Shown: positions 11,500-26,826, counted from the first letter of the stretch. The stretch is DNA of 64,000 nt from Rhizophagus irregularis (GCF_026210795.1 NC_089443.1:3472001-3536000), one strand, 5' to 3'. Notes: generated from the sequence alone by a model not told the origin. Translations and numbers: made by a program.

Positions 11500-13900
11500 A
11501 GATAACAAGATCGTCAGAAAATGAGAGTTGGTTTTTTTTTGCAGAGTATTATACATAAGGAGAGTACGAGAAAAAGTCATAAAATAACGAATTTAAAGCC
11601 GAAATACAATGATACTAGAAGACCAACGAAAATGATTAACAGCATTTCGAGATGACGTAATACGTAAATAATTACGTAATTCATAGATGTTATAAAATAC
11701 AAATGGACGGTAGAGGAAGTCAAAAACGAAGCTACCAGAACGTTTAAACGGATCTTCAGAACTAGGGGCCATAAATTCAACGACCTTCCCGAAAGATGAA
11801 AATCCATCTATACACCAAGTAATGATATCAAGGAAAATATGTGATTGATGGACATACCCACAGAACAGGAATGGAATGATATGCGAACTATAAATGGGAA
11901 CTGGCACAATTATATCTTATGCTAAAATTTGAAGTTATAATCTTAAAATGACGACAAAGCTCAACAGCCAGTACCGAGACCACCAGCAACAGTTGTGGAT
12001 CAACCAAAGCCAAGAAGAAATATAAGACGGATGAAAGGTGAATATTATCTGATGATGACCCATCCCATAATTGAATATACAAGGATCAGTATCACATCTT
12101 AGAAGACCAAATTTTACAGGTCTGCCAGGTGAATCCACACAAGTTCCATTGATTTCCTCAACAGCATAATGGAGGAATTATGGATTGGTCTTGCAAGATA
12201 TGGCGATAGTGTGGGTATGATTTCCCCTGGAACATACTTTAAAGTGGATCAAAATCCTGGATAACGCCATTAGAATTTATTATTGATAATTTTAAAGAGA
12301 TCTATGAAGATTATTGAAGGCGGAATTGATCAGGGTGAGACGATATCCTCCTTGATATGGGTGATCTTTTACAATACAACACTAATTTTGAATATGAAAC
12401 GAAATAAATTTATCGACGAATAACCAATAATAAATCTTTGACACTATCATTACGCACAGCCGCTTCGGTGTACGTAGATGACACTCAATGGATATCGAAA
12501 AATAAGATGGAAGCACAAAACGTCATAGACATTTCAGTAGACATTAGGCCACTCCAAGCCACATACCATAGGAAATCACAATCTGGAGAGATAAAAACAT
12601 GACCAAACTTTTCCTCCATCACGCAAACGAAGTTTTGAGAAAGCGAAAGATTACTTTACTGATTTTCAACCTATGATTCACGATATTGGACTATCCCTAT
12701 AATGCCCTATCATCAGAGATTTATATACAATCAACAAATTCCATAAAAAATCATGGCCTTAAACGAGTATTACAATTCCTGATAAGCAATGGGCAAGCCA
12801 CAATCACTTGGCGAGTTGGCGTTACGATCAACGCATGAAATGGAAGGAAAAATTCTAGAATGATTCACATAATTGACTAGATGGATCAATTCCTATTACC
12901 TACACATACATAGAAATAACAGATTCTACGCAATATTCTACAGATGAAGCTAGTCGCGATCCCAAGTAACGATAATAGGAAACAAGAATCTGTTTACGGT
13001 AAAATGACAGGAATACAAAAAATAACTTCCGAGAATTTTAGTTTCAACATTGGCAAGGGACGGACCTTCCAATAGTATACAATACGATTCACATGAAAAG
13101 ATACAATAGATGCCATCTGAATAGCGGGTTATTAATCGTACCCATAGCAATAATGGGGTTGTCATAAACGTTGAACAGCAACTATATTGCTGCGTAGGTT
13201 ATGTACATAATTGGTCTATACCTTCAGCTTTATTAGTGTTACTACGCGTTAATATACGTAGATTCCAAGGTGGTCATTGAGGGTATACTACAAATGTAAG
13301 GATGCTATAAGAACGTGTAGCAAGACAAACAACCGAAGCATTATATCTTTTATACATAAAACTATCGAGAAAAAAAATCTACAAATCAGTTTCATCAGAG
13401 TTATTAAGTTCACTCTAGAACGAAGAAGTAGATAGGGTAGCTAGACTAGAGACTCCTTCAAAAGCTTTCTCAGATTTGGCGAAACAGACGATCCTTCGTT
13501 ATCAGTGCTCTCGTGGAAGATGATTCTTCTCAGAAGCACTTAAACATCTTATGACCGAACTGAATGTCCGTTTCAAGTCCTTTTCAATCAGTGGAAATGA
13601 AGCATCGAGGTCGCTATATGTATCCATACCTTGTTACTAGGTAAATCTATACGAAGGCAAGTTTGAACTTCGGCAAGAAAAAGCATCACAGGACCCAATG
13701 GACATGGCCCAGTTTATTTCGCGGTAGACTGCTCTAAACCGCAAAAAGTAAAAGATGATGCCGTAAAACTTAAATCAGCTTTATCAAACCGTAGCTATAT
13801 TTATAAATCAAAGATGTTGAACATTCCTTGGTTCCAATTGAATATCCCGCAACCACAGAAGAGGGAATTGCATACACATTTTGATGTTGAAAATTGAGCA
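11500..13900 (+). pseudogene. Decayed LINE-type reverse transcriptase
   Basis: Plus strand, many stops and frameshifts. Around 12319-12420 a frame reads GGIDQGETISSLIWVIFY, the conserved palm segment of non-LTR reverse transcriptases. At 12471, in another frame, is YVDDTQWIS, the catalytic YxDD box, followed by a plausible thumb-side helix. Weaker frames continue to about 13.9 kb. The borders and strand of the outer parts are inferred from composition, which is less AT-rich than the flanks. No ends or target duplication were found. Confidence 0.65.
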
Positions 13901-15584
13901 GATCCTAAGGCTGCATTGAAAATAAAAATTGTTTTACAAAAAAAATGCTTTCCAGTATTTTTTTTAGTTTCAATGTCATTTAGTGAGCACGGCGCTGGTT
14001 CTGCTAGTATTAAAAATAAAGATGTTCTTAAAAATAAAAGATGGTGTCAAGTTCAAATTTCAAAAGGCGAAAAACAATGTGGAGAGTTAAATCTTGTCAA
14101 TTGGCCAATTCTGATATTTTAAAAGAGTCACATACTGAAATAGATATTTGAATCCAATCCATTTATTCGTGAATAATACATCAGTAGAGAGGCTTGTAAG
14201 AGTGCTTAAAAATTGTAGATATACTAGTAACTTGTGTCATTTTTTTATTTTTATCAATTTTACAATAATTTTAGAGAATACTTAGTAATAGTAAATACTC
14301 AATATACCCAAACAATACATCTGTTTGTTATGGTTAAGTCAAATCGCTGGAGTGAATTATATAGGGTGTGATAAATGGAACGATCATGAGTAGATGTTAA
14401 TCTTTTAAGGTCAAATGAGGGATGAATTACAAATCATGAAGCTTTGCATATATAATAATTTTATAGGATGACACAAATTATAATACCCTTCGGATTCTCA
14501 TCATAAATAATATTTTTATATAATTTTTAAAGCCACTGTTCATCTTTTTTCAAGGTTCAATTGCAGCATATTGTTTGCTCAGTTAAATTAAAATACTTAC
14601 ACCTTTATATTTAAAAAGATTTCCTTTTGATCTTATCTAAAAGGTGACACTTATCACGTGATTTTGGTATGTAATTAACAAATTTTTATATTACAATTAA
14701 TAAAGATTGGGAAGTTATGCATTTGATTTTATTTGATTAAATTACAAGTAAAATATCTTAATTGAAAAACAAAATCAAAGCCCAAGGTATTAAATGACAG
14801 AATTAAATTTAGTTTCAAATTGTATTCAAAATTATAAATATTTCCCAAAATCTTTTAAATTGTGCCAGAAAGATTTTTAATAGCTCGCCAAAATATCATT
14901 TTAACAAACAGTAAAAAAAAAAAATAATCATTAGAAAAGAAATTGCAATAAAAAACAAGATTAATCAGAAACGGTCTATGTTATTTTTTGGTTTCGAGTG
15001 TACTAATAACACGTGATTGTAACGCTATTAATCTTTTTTTCTGGAGTATTAACAAAGTAAATAATACATACAATTCTGTGCTCTAATGCATAGTAAAAAT
15101 AATTAATTTTGGTAAGGAAAGAAATAAGAAATATTCAAGCTGAAATCAAATTAAAAAGCATTAAAACCGAAATAAAGAATAGAAAGTTTTAAAACAAATA
15201 CTTTACAAGAAGCTCAGCAACTACTGCTCAATTACAAAGACAATCAGATAATTGAAAGAAAATTCTGCAGTAAAAAATTAGATATTGAAAAAAATTATAC
15301 TCGACTACACGACTAATACTTTTTCACGTAGAATTTTGTTTGTTATCAAAGCTTTAGTAAGCAAAACAACATTTGAAAATGAAAAAATTACGTCAATGCG
15401 ATCATGTATACGAATAAGTCACAGGACCATACAATTGTTAATATAAGCAATAAACAGTTCGATAAATTATCGAACATTACAAATTAAGCAGCCATCGCAT
15501 CTCTGCTATTTTTTTAACGTTCGTTTTTTTGCTTTCGAAACTTTTTTAGCTTAGTAACGATTATTTTAATTAAAAAAGCGAGCA
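13901..15584. other. Upstream spacer of the Doa10 gene
   Basis: A 68-codon frame at 13916-14122 shows no recognisable family. The rest has A/T tracts and scattered CACGTGAT words (14655, 15010). It presumably holds the Doa10 promoter; no TATA box can be assigned with confidence. Confidence 0.4.
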
Positions 15585-18500
15585 ATGGTCGAAGACGAAG
15601 GTAGTAGATTTTGTCTAAGTGATTTCAGTCGTGATCAAGGATAAATAACTTTTTTATGAGGCGAGATTCCAGATCTACGTTTACAATACATTTTACGTTA
15701 ATTATTTTTTATTTAGATGTTTGTCGTGTTTGCCGTAGTGAAGGCACTGAAGACCAACCATTATACCATCCTTGTAAATGCTCTGGTAGTATTAGATTTG
15801 TTCACCAAGATTGGTAATATTACTTTAAAAAATATATTTGATAAAATAATTTCTTGATCGTTATTTTGTCTTACGATTTTTATTTGTCTTAAAACAGTTT
15901 GACAGAATGGCTGAGACATAGCAAGAAAAAGTATGCATTTTTATTTTAACTCTTTTAGAACATACTAGGTGAATTACTTATACAAATTGATTTAATAGAT
16001 ATTGTGAAGTGTGCAAATATCCTTTTTCGTTCACCCCAAGTATGTATTATTTATTATAGTAAACATATTAAAAAAAATCGAGAATAACTATAATAACTAT
16101 TTGATTATTATTAATTCCAATTCTTAGTTTATGATCCAAGTATGCCAGATACTATCCCCATTGTATTATTCCTTCGACGCGGTATACGGCGCCTTTATGG
16201 ACTCGTTCAAATATGGTTCCGTGCACTTCTTGTAGGAATTGTATGGTTAATAGCATTACCTTGGGCTACTGTATGGATATGGAGGTTTTATTACTGGAGC
16301 GGTGAAAGTATCGCTTTTTTTATCAACGGACAAAAGATTCCCAATAGAATTTCAGATAACAATATAGAATCTGGTGAAAAGAGCGGTCTTAGTATAATAT
16401 ATTTGGGACTGCTTAAAGGATTCGTTTGGTATGTACCTCCGGATGCAGTAAAATTTGTGGAATATTATGGTGATTTAGCCAGGTTAGTTCTATATTACAA
16501 TATCAACAATTATTTTAATCAGGCTAAATAATTATTATTATTCCAACATTATTATAGCAAAGTATTATCAGACACGTTTGAAGGTCAAATCATTACATGT
16601 GTTGTTGTTATAGTTTTTGTGGCTGCATTCTTATTAAGAGAGTGGATAGTTCAGAACACACCAGCTGCAAATGATAACAATAATGTCAATGATCAAGTAA
16701 ATGATGGGCCTGCAAATGAAGGAAATGTTATTAACAATGGGATTATGTTTCCGGTAGTTGAACAAATACCTGAAGAACCTCAAATTCCTGTTGTTCCCGC
16801 CGTAGCAAACTTCAATGAAGGAGCATTTATTTTCCAAAATGGACATCGCCTACCATTAATTCAGCCAGAGCCGCATCCCCCGGCTGATCAAGTTTTGCAG
16901 CAAGATCCAGTTCCTGAACCATTACAACAAAATCTTCTTAGAGATAATGTAGAACTTAATGAAGTTAATGATCAACATCAAGAAGAAAACATAAATCAAC
17001 AATTAATAACAGATTACATTAACACTCAAATTGAATCGAACATTATACCATCTGAAAATAGACTAGACGTCAAATTAGGGAATGAGGACATTACTTACGA
17101 AAAAGATAATTCATCTTTACTTTCAGAAACAAATGTTAACATGGACAATCAAAAATCTTCTATGTATGTTCCATATGTAGATGACTCTAAGATGTCGATT
17201 CAAGCTCTTATGGGTGATGCAAGTAAAGATTTTAAAGGGAAAAGTATTGAATCGAATGATTCTTTGATGATTTTCTCGGAATTAGGCGATACTTCATCTT
17301 CACAAATATCACAAAACGTAGTTATAAAAGACTCTAATCCTTCACAATTCAAGGTCGATAATTCTGTCATTGATAAAGATAAAGATGATTTTTTCAGCTC
17401 TTCTGCATCATCATCCTCTTCTTCATCCTCATCAGGCGTTGCAGGTGTTACAGCTCAACAAGGGCAATCTTCAGATAAATTTATTCCTACCTTAATAGGA
17501 GATAGAAGAATCCGTCCTATCGGGAAAGTGAGGACGCATCCTGCATCATCTTCCAATACAATAGGACAATCGACACAAGATGATCTTGATGATTTATCTC
17601 TTGGTGGTTCTTTTATGAATGTTGATTATTCTGAAATTTCTTCAAAGAAAGAACAATTAGGTGATAACAATGCCGATTATGATGTAACACCTGAAGTATC
17701 AGATAGTGACGAGGAAAGCGAAGACATAAATTTACAAGAAAAATACCCACGAGATATCAATAACACATACAGTCCATCAAAAATAATAACAAATACTGTT
17801 TATTTTGCTGATGATTCGCACCGTAACTCTAATAATACTAATTTACAAGGTTACGATGATAATTTTGGAAAGAATGATGATGATGATTCATCGGATTTTG
17901 ATGATATAGATGATATTGAAGAAGATGAAGGCATTGATGATGAGGAGGATGAAGGCGAAGAGAATGATTCAGATGATAATGATAATCCTCTCGAAGATGA
18001 TGAAAATGAAGAGGAGCCTGCTGGGGAATTAAATGGTAAAATGTTATAAATATTACAAATTATATCATACTTTCGATAATGAAATTATTTATTAATTTTT
18101 TATAATCTTAATTAGCGAGGGAACCCAATGCAGAGGTTGCTGATGCTCCAGTTTTGCCTATGCCTGCACCCCTTTTTAATGAGGCAATCGAACCTCCTGC
18201 CGTCGACCAAGGATTTATAGAAGCAGATGATGAGGATGAAGAAAATGTTGCTAATGAAGATCTTGAAGGTGTATTGGAAGCTATTGGCATGAGAGGATCT
18301 TTATGGATGTTAGCTCAAAACTCTGCGTTGATGATAGTTTTGATTGCATTATGTTTGGCCGGTTCTATTTGGGTCCCATTTATCGTCGGAAAAACTGTTT
18401 TATTGGTACTTTGATGCACTTTTTTATATTTATATTAAGTCTTTAATTAAAATATTTTGATAATCTAATGTTTACATTTATGCACTTTAGATTAAACCCT

Positions 18501-21160
18501 TGAATGTTATACAGCTCCCGTTGAAACTATTACGAAAATTGACGGACCCTTTAGTAGATCTCGTCCTTGATACTGGTATTCCTTGGTTATGGTCACTTGT
18601 ATTTCCATTATTAAAGTCTGGATGGAACGCTACTAGTCCTCAAATTTCGCCAATGTTCGTAAATTCAGTATTGATGCATTATGTGCAAGATGTTTCTGAT
18701 AAAACGGAAGATCTTTTGGGATATGCTGCTGCTATCGTTGCTAAAATAGACCCCCCAGAATCAGAAATTATCGCAAACTCAACCATTAGTAGTGTTAACA
18801 ATTTTTCTGAATTTCTAAAAGCACAAAATTTAACGTGGCTTGTTAAAATAATCGATCGGTGGAATGGTTTCGCTTACGGTAATACACCTACGGATAAGAT
18901 TGTGTGTATCCTTTGTGGATATACAGTTATCATTTTTTTGTGTGCTTATTATTTGGCAAAAACGAGGAACGCATACGGTGCTACTGTTGGTCGAGCTGTT
19001 CAAGAAGGATTACGTCAACAAGGCATAGTTTTAAAGGTATGTTAAATTTAGTTAGTTACATTATGTGAAAATTTTATTAATAATCTTAATCTTAATCTTA
19101 TTTAGGTCGCTTTCTTTGTCGCAATTGAATTGGTTATTTTTCCGATTATATGTGGTATATTATTGGATCTCTCTACGTTGCCATTATTTGCGGAAGCAAC
19201 ACCATCAACCCGTCTGGAATTTTATCTTGAATCTCCCATTACATCAACTTTTCTTCATTGGTTTACTGGTACCGCATTTATGTTCCATTTCGCGGTGTTT
19301 GTATCTCTGTGTCGAGAAATTGTACGAAATGGTGTTATGTGGTTTATTCGTGATCCGAATGATCCACAATTTCATCCTATAAAAGAAATTCTAGATAGAC
19401 CTGTTTGGACCCAACTCAAAAAAATTGGCGCAAGTGGTATTATGTATAGTGCAATGATTGTTTTCGGCTTAGGAAGTGTTATTTATTTTCTTCGTTATTG
19501 TTTTGATGGAATATTACCATTGCAATTACCATTCATGTATGTAATATATTTGATTTATATGTGCACGCTAGTCGGGAATTTTTTTTAATTCTTTACCTTC
19601 CTTTATCTAGGGAACCAATCTCTGATTTTCCTGCTGATCTTCTCGTATTTCACATAGTCGTTCCTGTAACTGTCACTTGGGCCAAGCCAAAACGTCTATT
19701 CCGTAAATTATTTGAGAATTGGTGGAAAGTTACCTCACGTGTTTTACGGTTGACATCTTTCATGTTTGGAGGTCGTCATTATGATGAGGAAGGTACAGAT
19801 GGTGGACTTGTTCGTGCACCTAGTTATGACGGTATAACAGTTGTACCAGGCCGGAGAATGTTAATACCTGTGAATGAGGATGGCACATTAAAAAATCCCG
19901 GAGAAGTACCGGTTGGACAAGATGATCAACTTAACTATACAGTTGTTTATATTCCTCCAAATTTTAAAGCAAGAGTAATAATATTTTTATTCCTTATGTG
20001 GTTCTGTGGTTCTTTATTTTGCTGTTCAGTAACCGTCTTGCCACGTAAATATATTTTTCTTTTTTGTTAAATTTGTGATGAACACATTTAAACTAACGAA
20101 TCCATTAAATTTTAAAGTTTTGACTGGACGTTACATCTTTAAATCTATCTTACATCATCAACGTGCTGTCCACGATTTATATACATTTACAGTGGGACTT
20201 TATGTATTGTGGGCACATTACGTTGCCATTGAATGGATTACGAATAAAATTCAAGCGATTGCCGAGAGACAAGATCGCAATATCGATTGGGCTATGGTCA
20301 GACAGAAGATGTTGCAAGGGATAATTGTGGTTGCAAAAATTTTGTACCTTGTTATATTTTTTGGAATGGTAATCCCATTCCTTCTGTCATTAGTTATCGA
20401 ATTATACATTATTTTACCATGGAAAAAACCTACCACCGACATACCAGTCATATCTTTTTTACAGGTAACTATTACTTCTCTTTGAATACGTATTTGAATA
20501 ACAATATATCATCTGATTTATTATTTAAAAATAGGATTGGGCATTAGGTATCGTTTATATGAAAATCGCATATCGAATTGTTTTTATGTTACCTGATAAT
20601 GTATACAGTAGAGCTATTAACGAAGTAAGATAAGATATATTAAATGATAATTATAATGATTATGTTTGGTAACTACATGAATTTTTATATAATGATTTAA
20701 TTTATATTTTTATTAGATAACCGGAAGGGGAATTAAACATTTGAACGTCCAATTGGCAACAACAGTGTTTATTTTCCCGATAGGAGGTTCAGCGTTAGCG
20801 GCCGTAATTCTTCCAGCATTGACAGCTTGGGTGATAATAACCACATTCGGTATGATTAAATCTTTTATCATCATTTACGTAATCAATTTTTACTAATATA
20901 GACTTTATTTTCTCATCTCGCATTCGATACTAATAGGCATTACCAATGCAAATAGTATAGCTCTAATAATTCGATATATCTACCCGGTGTTTTTAGCATT
21001 GATACTTGGTTATCGCGTTCAACGACAAATGGGACAATTAGTAAATAGTTGGATGCAAGCTGTTCGGGATGAAGAATACTTGATAGGACGTAGATTACAT
21101 AATATTGAACCGAATGAACAACGTGGAAATACAAATAATGATATAATAAGAGCACAATAA
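15585..21160 (+). CDS. SSM4: Doa10/SSM4/MARCH6-type membrane RING-CH E3 ubiquitin ligase
   Basis: Fourteen exons: 15585-15600, 15717-15813, 15898-15930, 15999-16039, 16128-16482, 16558-18035, 18116-18405, 18491-19036, 19106-19536, 19611-20044, 20118-20464, 20535-20624, 20717-20849, 20937-21160. They total 4515 nt, or 1504 residues, with every junction in frame. The N-terminal RING-CH (residues about 6-55) shows [20 protein letters not shown] and CEVC, the C4HC3 pattern. Many hydrophobic membrane segments follow, first near [12 protein letters not shown]. Exon 6 carries a long Ser-rich and Asp/Glu-rich insert (about residues 200-670). A conserved [15 protein letters not shown]-like stretch and the C-terminal [14 protein letters not shown] are family hallmarks. 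Homologues work in the ER and inner nuclear membrane with E2s of the Ubc6/Ubc7 type to degrade misfolded and degron-bearing proteins. The function is transferred from the family. Confidence 0.95.
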
Positions 21161-22760
21161 TAATTAACATAGATTTTTATATATAGGGTATTTTATTACT
21201 TTTTTTACACCGGCTTTCAGCCATAAAAACAAAATAATGCATATAAAAGTGCCAAATACAAGCATATTTCTCTACATTGTATAAAAATTTCAATAATAAA
21301 ATTTTTTAAATAAACTTCTAAAAATATTCTCACAATATTAACGTCATTTGGAATAGGATCGGGTGATATTTGTATTAGATAGGTGATAGATAAATAAACG
21401 GGGGGACAACTCAAGATTAAGTCACGAAAAATTCGCAAATTTTTAGTTTTTTTTTTCAGTACAGACAGAAAGCCGGCAGCTAATTTCAAGACTTAAGATT
21501 GCTCTATATAAGTGAAGTTTTTTTATCCAAATTGGACCACTTGTTATTTTGTTCTTTGTTTGTTTGTTTTGCTACTTTTATAATAGTAAGGGGAAATTGC
21601 TTTTTTTTTTGAAACTAACAAAAAAAATTATAAATATTTTTATTTAAAACGTTTAAAACGTTTAAAAATGGCGTTTCTTCCTTTATTGTGCATCAAAAAG
21701 ATCCAATAAATAAAAACCAAAAAAATCCAATTCAGAGAAAAATAACGATTCAGAAGTTACAATAACAACAATAACAACGACAATAATATTGATTCACAAA
21801 GTCTTTCTATTATTGATGAAATTGACTTGAATACGGCAATAAAATTCACAAAGTATACAATGTATAGTCTTCCAGTATGACAAGTATGACAGTATCATCA
21901 TGGTGTGAAATGTGAATGGTATGATTGTATCATCATGAAGATCATTGTGATTTTGCACGATTACGACTATTATGGTAAATAATTGTAAATTATATATGGC
22001 TTTAGTGATCCATGTGGTTTGTGTACCCCTGAGTTGTCCCCTTATTTAACTATACTCTAAATATTTAGAAAATAAAAAAAAGCGCGTTGTTTTAAGGATC
22101 AATTGAGTTCAGAATTGGCAATGAAATACAAATCGCCAAGATTCGATGATATTTATAGCTTTTCTTGGCAGTACCGAAATAGTGTTGCCAAGAAAAATCG
22201 TCGTTTACTTACTTAGAAAATCTAGAAAATCGCTGTATCTATCATAATTTTTTATCGTGAATACATTACCTATAAAAGGCAAGGAATAGAGGCCAAGAAA
22301 TTTAAATTATGTAATACAAAACCCCTTTTATTGGTCATATTGATAGAAATCCAGGAAATTTCAATTTAGCTCATGATTTATGTAAACAAGTAATCTTTCT
22401 TGAATTAAAATAATCAATAAAGGAAATTATCCGAAACACTAATTAGGATAATTATATTATACAATAAGATAAAATCCTAACTAAACCTTAATGAGAAGAA
22501 ATTTCTATCTAATTATACGCCTTCAAACAATTTAAATGGACAAGTTTTGATACATCGAAGTTTCTTTGTTTACAATTCTATAAATATCCAGGTTGGCCTT
22601 TTAACAATTTAAGCAAAGCCAAATATTTCTTTTAAAATATATATATTGAGTCACCAAAAATCATATATTTTTTTAAAAAAAAATATATATATTGACACAC
22701 CAAATTGAAAAAAAATCTCTTTTCTTTAAATAAAATAAAATAAAATAAAATAAAATAAAT
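21161..22760. promoter_or_regulatory. Intergenic region between Doa10 and the Cys-tail gene
   Basis: No coding frame is supported. It holds T- and A-tracts and a pair of TATATATATTGA(G/C)(T/A)CACCAAA repeats at 22635-22705. A (TAAAA)n microsatellite at about 22725-22758 runs almost to the start codon of the next gene and is probably its 5' leader. Confidence 0.45.
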
Positions 22761-23169
22761 ATGGCCGATAAAGGATATCCAGGAGGACAATACCCACCAC
22801 CACAATATCCACCTCAAGGATATCCACCTCAAGGACAAAATTCTGGTTATTATAGTCCACAACCACCAATGCAACAAGGAGGTAAGATCTCGACTTTCTC
22901 GTTATTAAAATTTTGAAAATTAAAAATTCAAATAAATTTATTTTGTATTTTATTTTGTTATCAGGATATTATCCCACACCTCCACCTCAAACTGTAGTAG
23001 TTCAACAACAAGCGCCCGAGAAAAAAGATAAGTTATGTTTAGGAATGTAAGCATCGACCTTTTTTTTTCTTTGTAATATAAATTTTTTAGTAAAATTTAC
23101 TGAAAATTTCTTTTTTTATTTAGTGCTCTTGGTGCTTGTCTATGTTGTTGCTGTGAAGCGTGTTGTTAA
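22761..23169 (+). CDS. Small CYSTM-like protein with Pro/Gln/Tyr-rich head and Cys tail
   Basis: Three exons: 22761-22881, 22965-23046 and 23124-23169; 249 nt, 82 residues. The head is repetitive (YPPQGYPPQGQ, YYPTPPPQ), a low-complexity Tyr-Pro-Gln region. It is followed by APEKKDKLCLGIALGACLCC and a tail of clustered cysteines ending EACC. This layout matches the cysteine-rich transmembrane module family, short tail-anchored or palmitoylated proteins linked to stress tolerance in fungi and plants. The membrane role is inferred from the family. It ends 190 bp before the convergent LDH gene. Confidence 0.85.
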
Positions 23170-23360
23170 AAGTTAATTTCCGTCATTTCCGGATTATTCC
23201 GAATATTTTTTTTAATTTTTTCTGTAAATTATTTAATTAAATAAACGTATAACTTGAATAATATAGATGAATAATTTATTAATAAATAAAATAAATGAAC
23301 TAAGAATAAATTTAAAAAGAAGAAAATTTTCAAAATAGAATCCTATTAATATCCTATTAA

Positions 23361-24527
<1,167 letters not shown>

Positions 24528-25463
24528 TTTTCGTTTGTCTTAAACAAATATTATTTAGTAGCAGAAAAAAAAACCTTCATTCCATTTGGGTATTTATAGT
24601 TTTTATATTTCTTATCGTTTAATCTAATCAATTGAAAAATTTTGTCATAAACCGTCTCACGCCATTCTTCCTTTTTTTCATTACAATTAACAGTGAAAAC
24701 GTAATTATTATGAATATCAGGCGATACAAAAAAAAACAAATCATACGACTCTAATTTGGATAAATTACTTAATATTATGTAAAATATGTAAAATTCACAA
24801 TGCCTTGGTATTATCATTTAACATGATTGGCCAAATTATTTCTTTATAGGTTCAGGCACAGTATACAGCCACAAAAAATTTATCAGATTATCATATCAAT
24901 ATCGTAATATTACGTACAAAGACAATTTTACAATTAGAAATCCTAAAGCTGTAAAGCAAAATCAAAACTTATTATACGAAATAGATTTCATTTGCTGTAT
25001 AATACAATTGTGATTTAAATAAGAAAATGTGTTTGCTATTTTCGAAATCATCGTTAAGTATGGGATAAAAATTTCATATAAAGGATTCATTAATTATATT
25101 TAATAAAGTTTTTTAAATAGGAAATTTATTTTTAAAAAATTTGTTTAAAATCTTTGCTCTCAGCTTTTCGCCCCGTTTTTTAACCACATGAGACAATCAT
25201 AAGAAAAAGTGTAAATGTTCCATGGTTTTATATCACATGTAACAGTTCTTTATGTTTATTTCCTTAACCTATTTATAGCAAGAACCATTGATTATAAGAA
25301 TCGCCGAAGATTCCTAAAAATTGACATGTGAAACTTACAATTAAATTTAATTAAAAGGCTTATAAATAAATTCGCTATAGATGACGGGTAAAGTTAATAG
25401 AGTATGCATAAGAGTATAGCAATGATAAATTCTTGAAATTATGTTCATCAGCGGTTAAACGAT
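24528..25463. promoter_or_regulatory. LDH upstream region
   Basis: It contains the presumed promoter of the minus-strand LDH gene. An 88-codon frame at 24551-24817 (minus) lies directly in its leader. It shows no family motif, and I do not call it a gene. Confidence 0.4.
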
Positions 25464-25950
25464 ATTGAGTATGATATATACCTCCGATGTTGTATAGTAT
25501 AGTTGACAAAAACCTATACAGTATAGTTTTTATCTATACAGTTTAATTTTTTATCCATACAGTTTAATTTTTTATCCATACAGTATAATTTTTTATCTAT
25601 ACAGTATAGTTTTTTATATTTTATACAGTATAGCTTTTATCTATACAGTATAGTTTTTTTACACTATATATACACCATCGGCGGTATTACGGAAAGGAGT
25701 GGTGTCGGGTTGGGGTGATGAGTATAGTATGGTGACATTTGGCGGTGTGTAACATAAAGGGTGTGAAGCATACTCGGTGATGAATAGACACCCGGCCAAA
25801 CCGCTGGGCCGAACTTGGGCCAAGGTGTTTATTTATCACTTGAGTAAACTGTCACATAGGGTCCATACTATACTCATCACGCTGACCCGACACCACTCAT
25901 CTCCGTAGCACTCCACGTCTCCACCATCGGAGGTATATATCATACTCAAT
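25464..25950. repeat. Foldback element with internal TATACAGTATAG tandem array
   Basis: ATTGAGTATGATATATACCT at the left mirrors AGGTATATATCATACTCAAT at the right. Inner arms also pair (GAGTGGTGTCGGGTTGGGG with CTGACCCGACACCACTC; ATGAGTATAGTATGG with CCATACTATACTCAT). The left arm holds six or seven copies of a 20-25 bp unit, (C)TATACAGTATAGTTTTTAT, at 25515-25660. No clear target duplication was found. It is the only obvious repeat inside the gene island. Confidence 0.75.
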
Positions 25951-26826
25951 AACTATATTGTCGTTAATCAGCACGTATTAAATCGGCGATCTGAATATAT
26001 TAAATACTTGATTAAAATTAAAAACTGGTACTTGGGAATGCTATATAAAAACTAGGAAATTGATTTTACTATAAACACTTTGCCTATTGACCAAATAATT
26101 AAATGATTATGAAATGTTATTCCACTACTTCCAAAGAGCGATTTTATCAAAAAATTGTTCAGATATAAGTGATTCACTGTATATTAGTTTTATATAATTA
26201 TTTCTAAATTGATTTTTTTTTATTTAATAGATAATAAAAATTTTCTAGAATTTTAGCCTCTGGAATTCGATGAAAAAAAGAAAAAAAAAGAAATTAAAGT
26301 TATTGAAAATCAATCCAATTATCAAGTCTGTACTCTGTACAGCAATGAAAAAATTAAACGTACGCAGTTATGAAACAATCCAATTTATTAATTGTATCTT
26401 TTAAATTAAGATTTTTAATCAATTAATTTCACAAAGATATTATCTTTTTTAATGCAAAAATATCAATTTATTTCAGATCAACTCAAAGGATTATTTTCTT
26501 AATTCATAACCTTTTACAATTAATATATTATCTGTTATATGATAAGTATGATATAATCATGTTGACTTGACAAATAATATTCTTAAAATGATCAAAAAGT
26601 TACACAAGTGTTACATCGATTTCTATAATCATGCAATAAACGCAGTAATTTCAAGTAAAATTCCGATAGTTCCGTTCTCTTATTATTCTCTCTTCATAAC
26701 AACTCAAAAAAGTTACAAAAGTTACTTTATACCAAAAACTTCTTTTGATAAAAGAAATTTGTCATAAATTATTAGCCATTAATTCTTCATATAAATTTAT
26801 TAGTAACTACTTAAATAAGATTTGCA
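25951..26826. other. Intergenic spacer upstream of the WWE/RING gene
   Basis: AT-rich, with no supported gene. A 66-codon frame at 26567-26767 has no motif. The promoter of the next gene presumably lies in the last few hundred bases. Confidence 0.4.

Noticed and set aside
11577-12138. Overlapping minus-strand frames
   Set aside because: Antisense to the decayed plus-strand LINE; the plus strand carries the reverse transcriptase motifs.
16634-16846. Minus-strand 70-codon frame
   Set aside because: Antisense shadow of exon 6 of the Doa10 gene, low-complexity.
18108-18290. Minus-strand Ser/Ala-rich frame
   Set aside because: Reverse of the acidic/Ala-rich exon 7 of Doa10; composition artefact.
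24551-24817. Minus-strand 88-codon frame just upstream of LDH
   Set aside because: No family motif and lies in the expected LDH leader; not enough to call a gene.
25515-25660. CRISPR-like array
   Set aside because: Repeats are contiguous variants of one AT-rich unit without distinct spacers, and the organism is eukaryotic.
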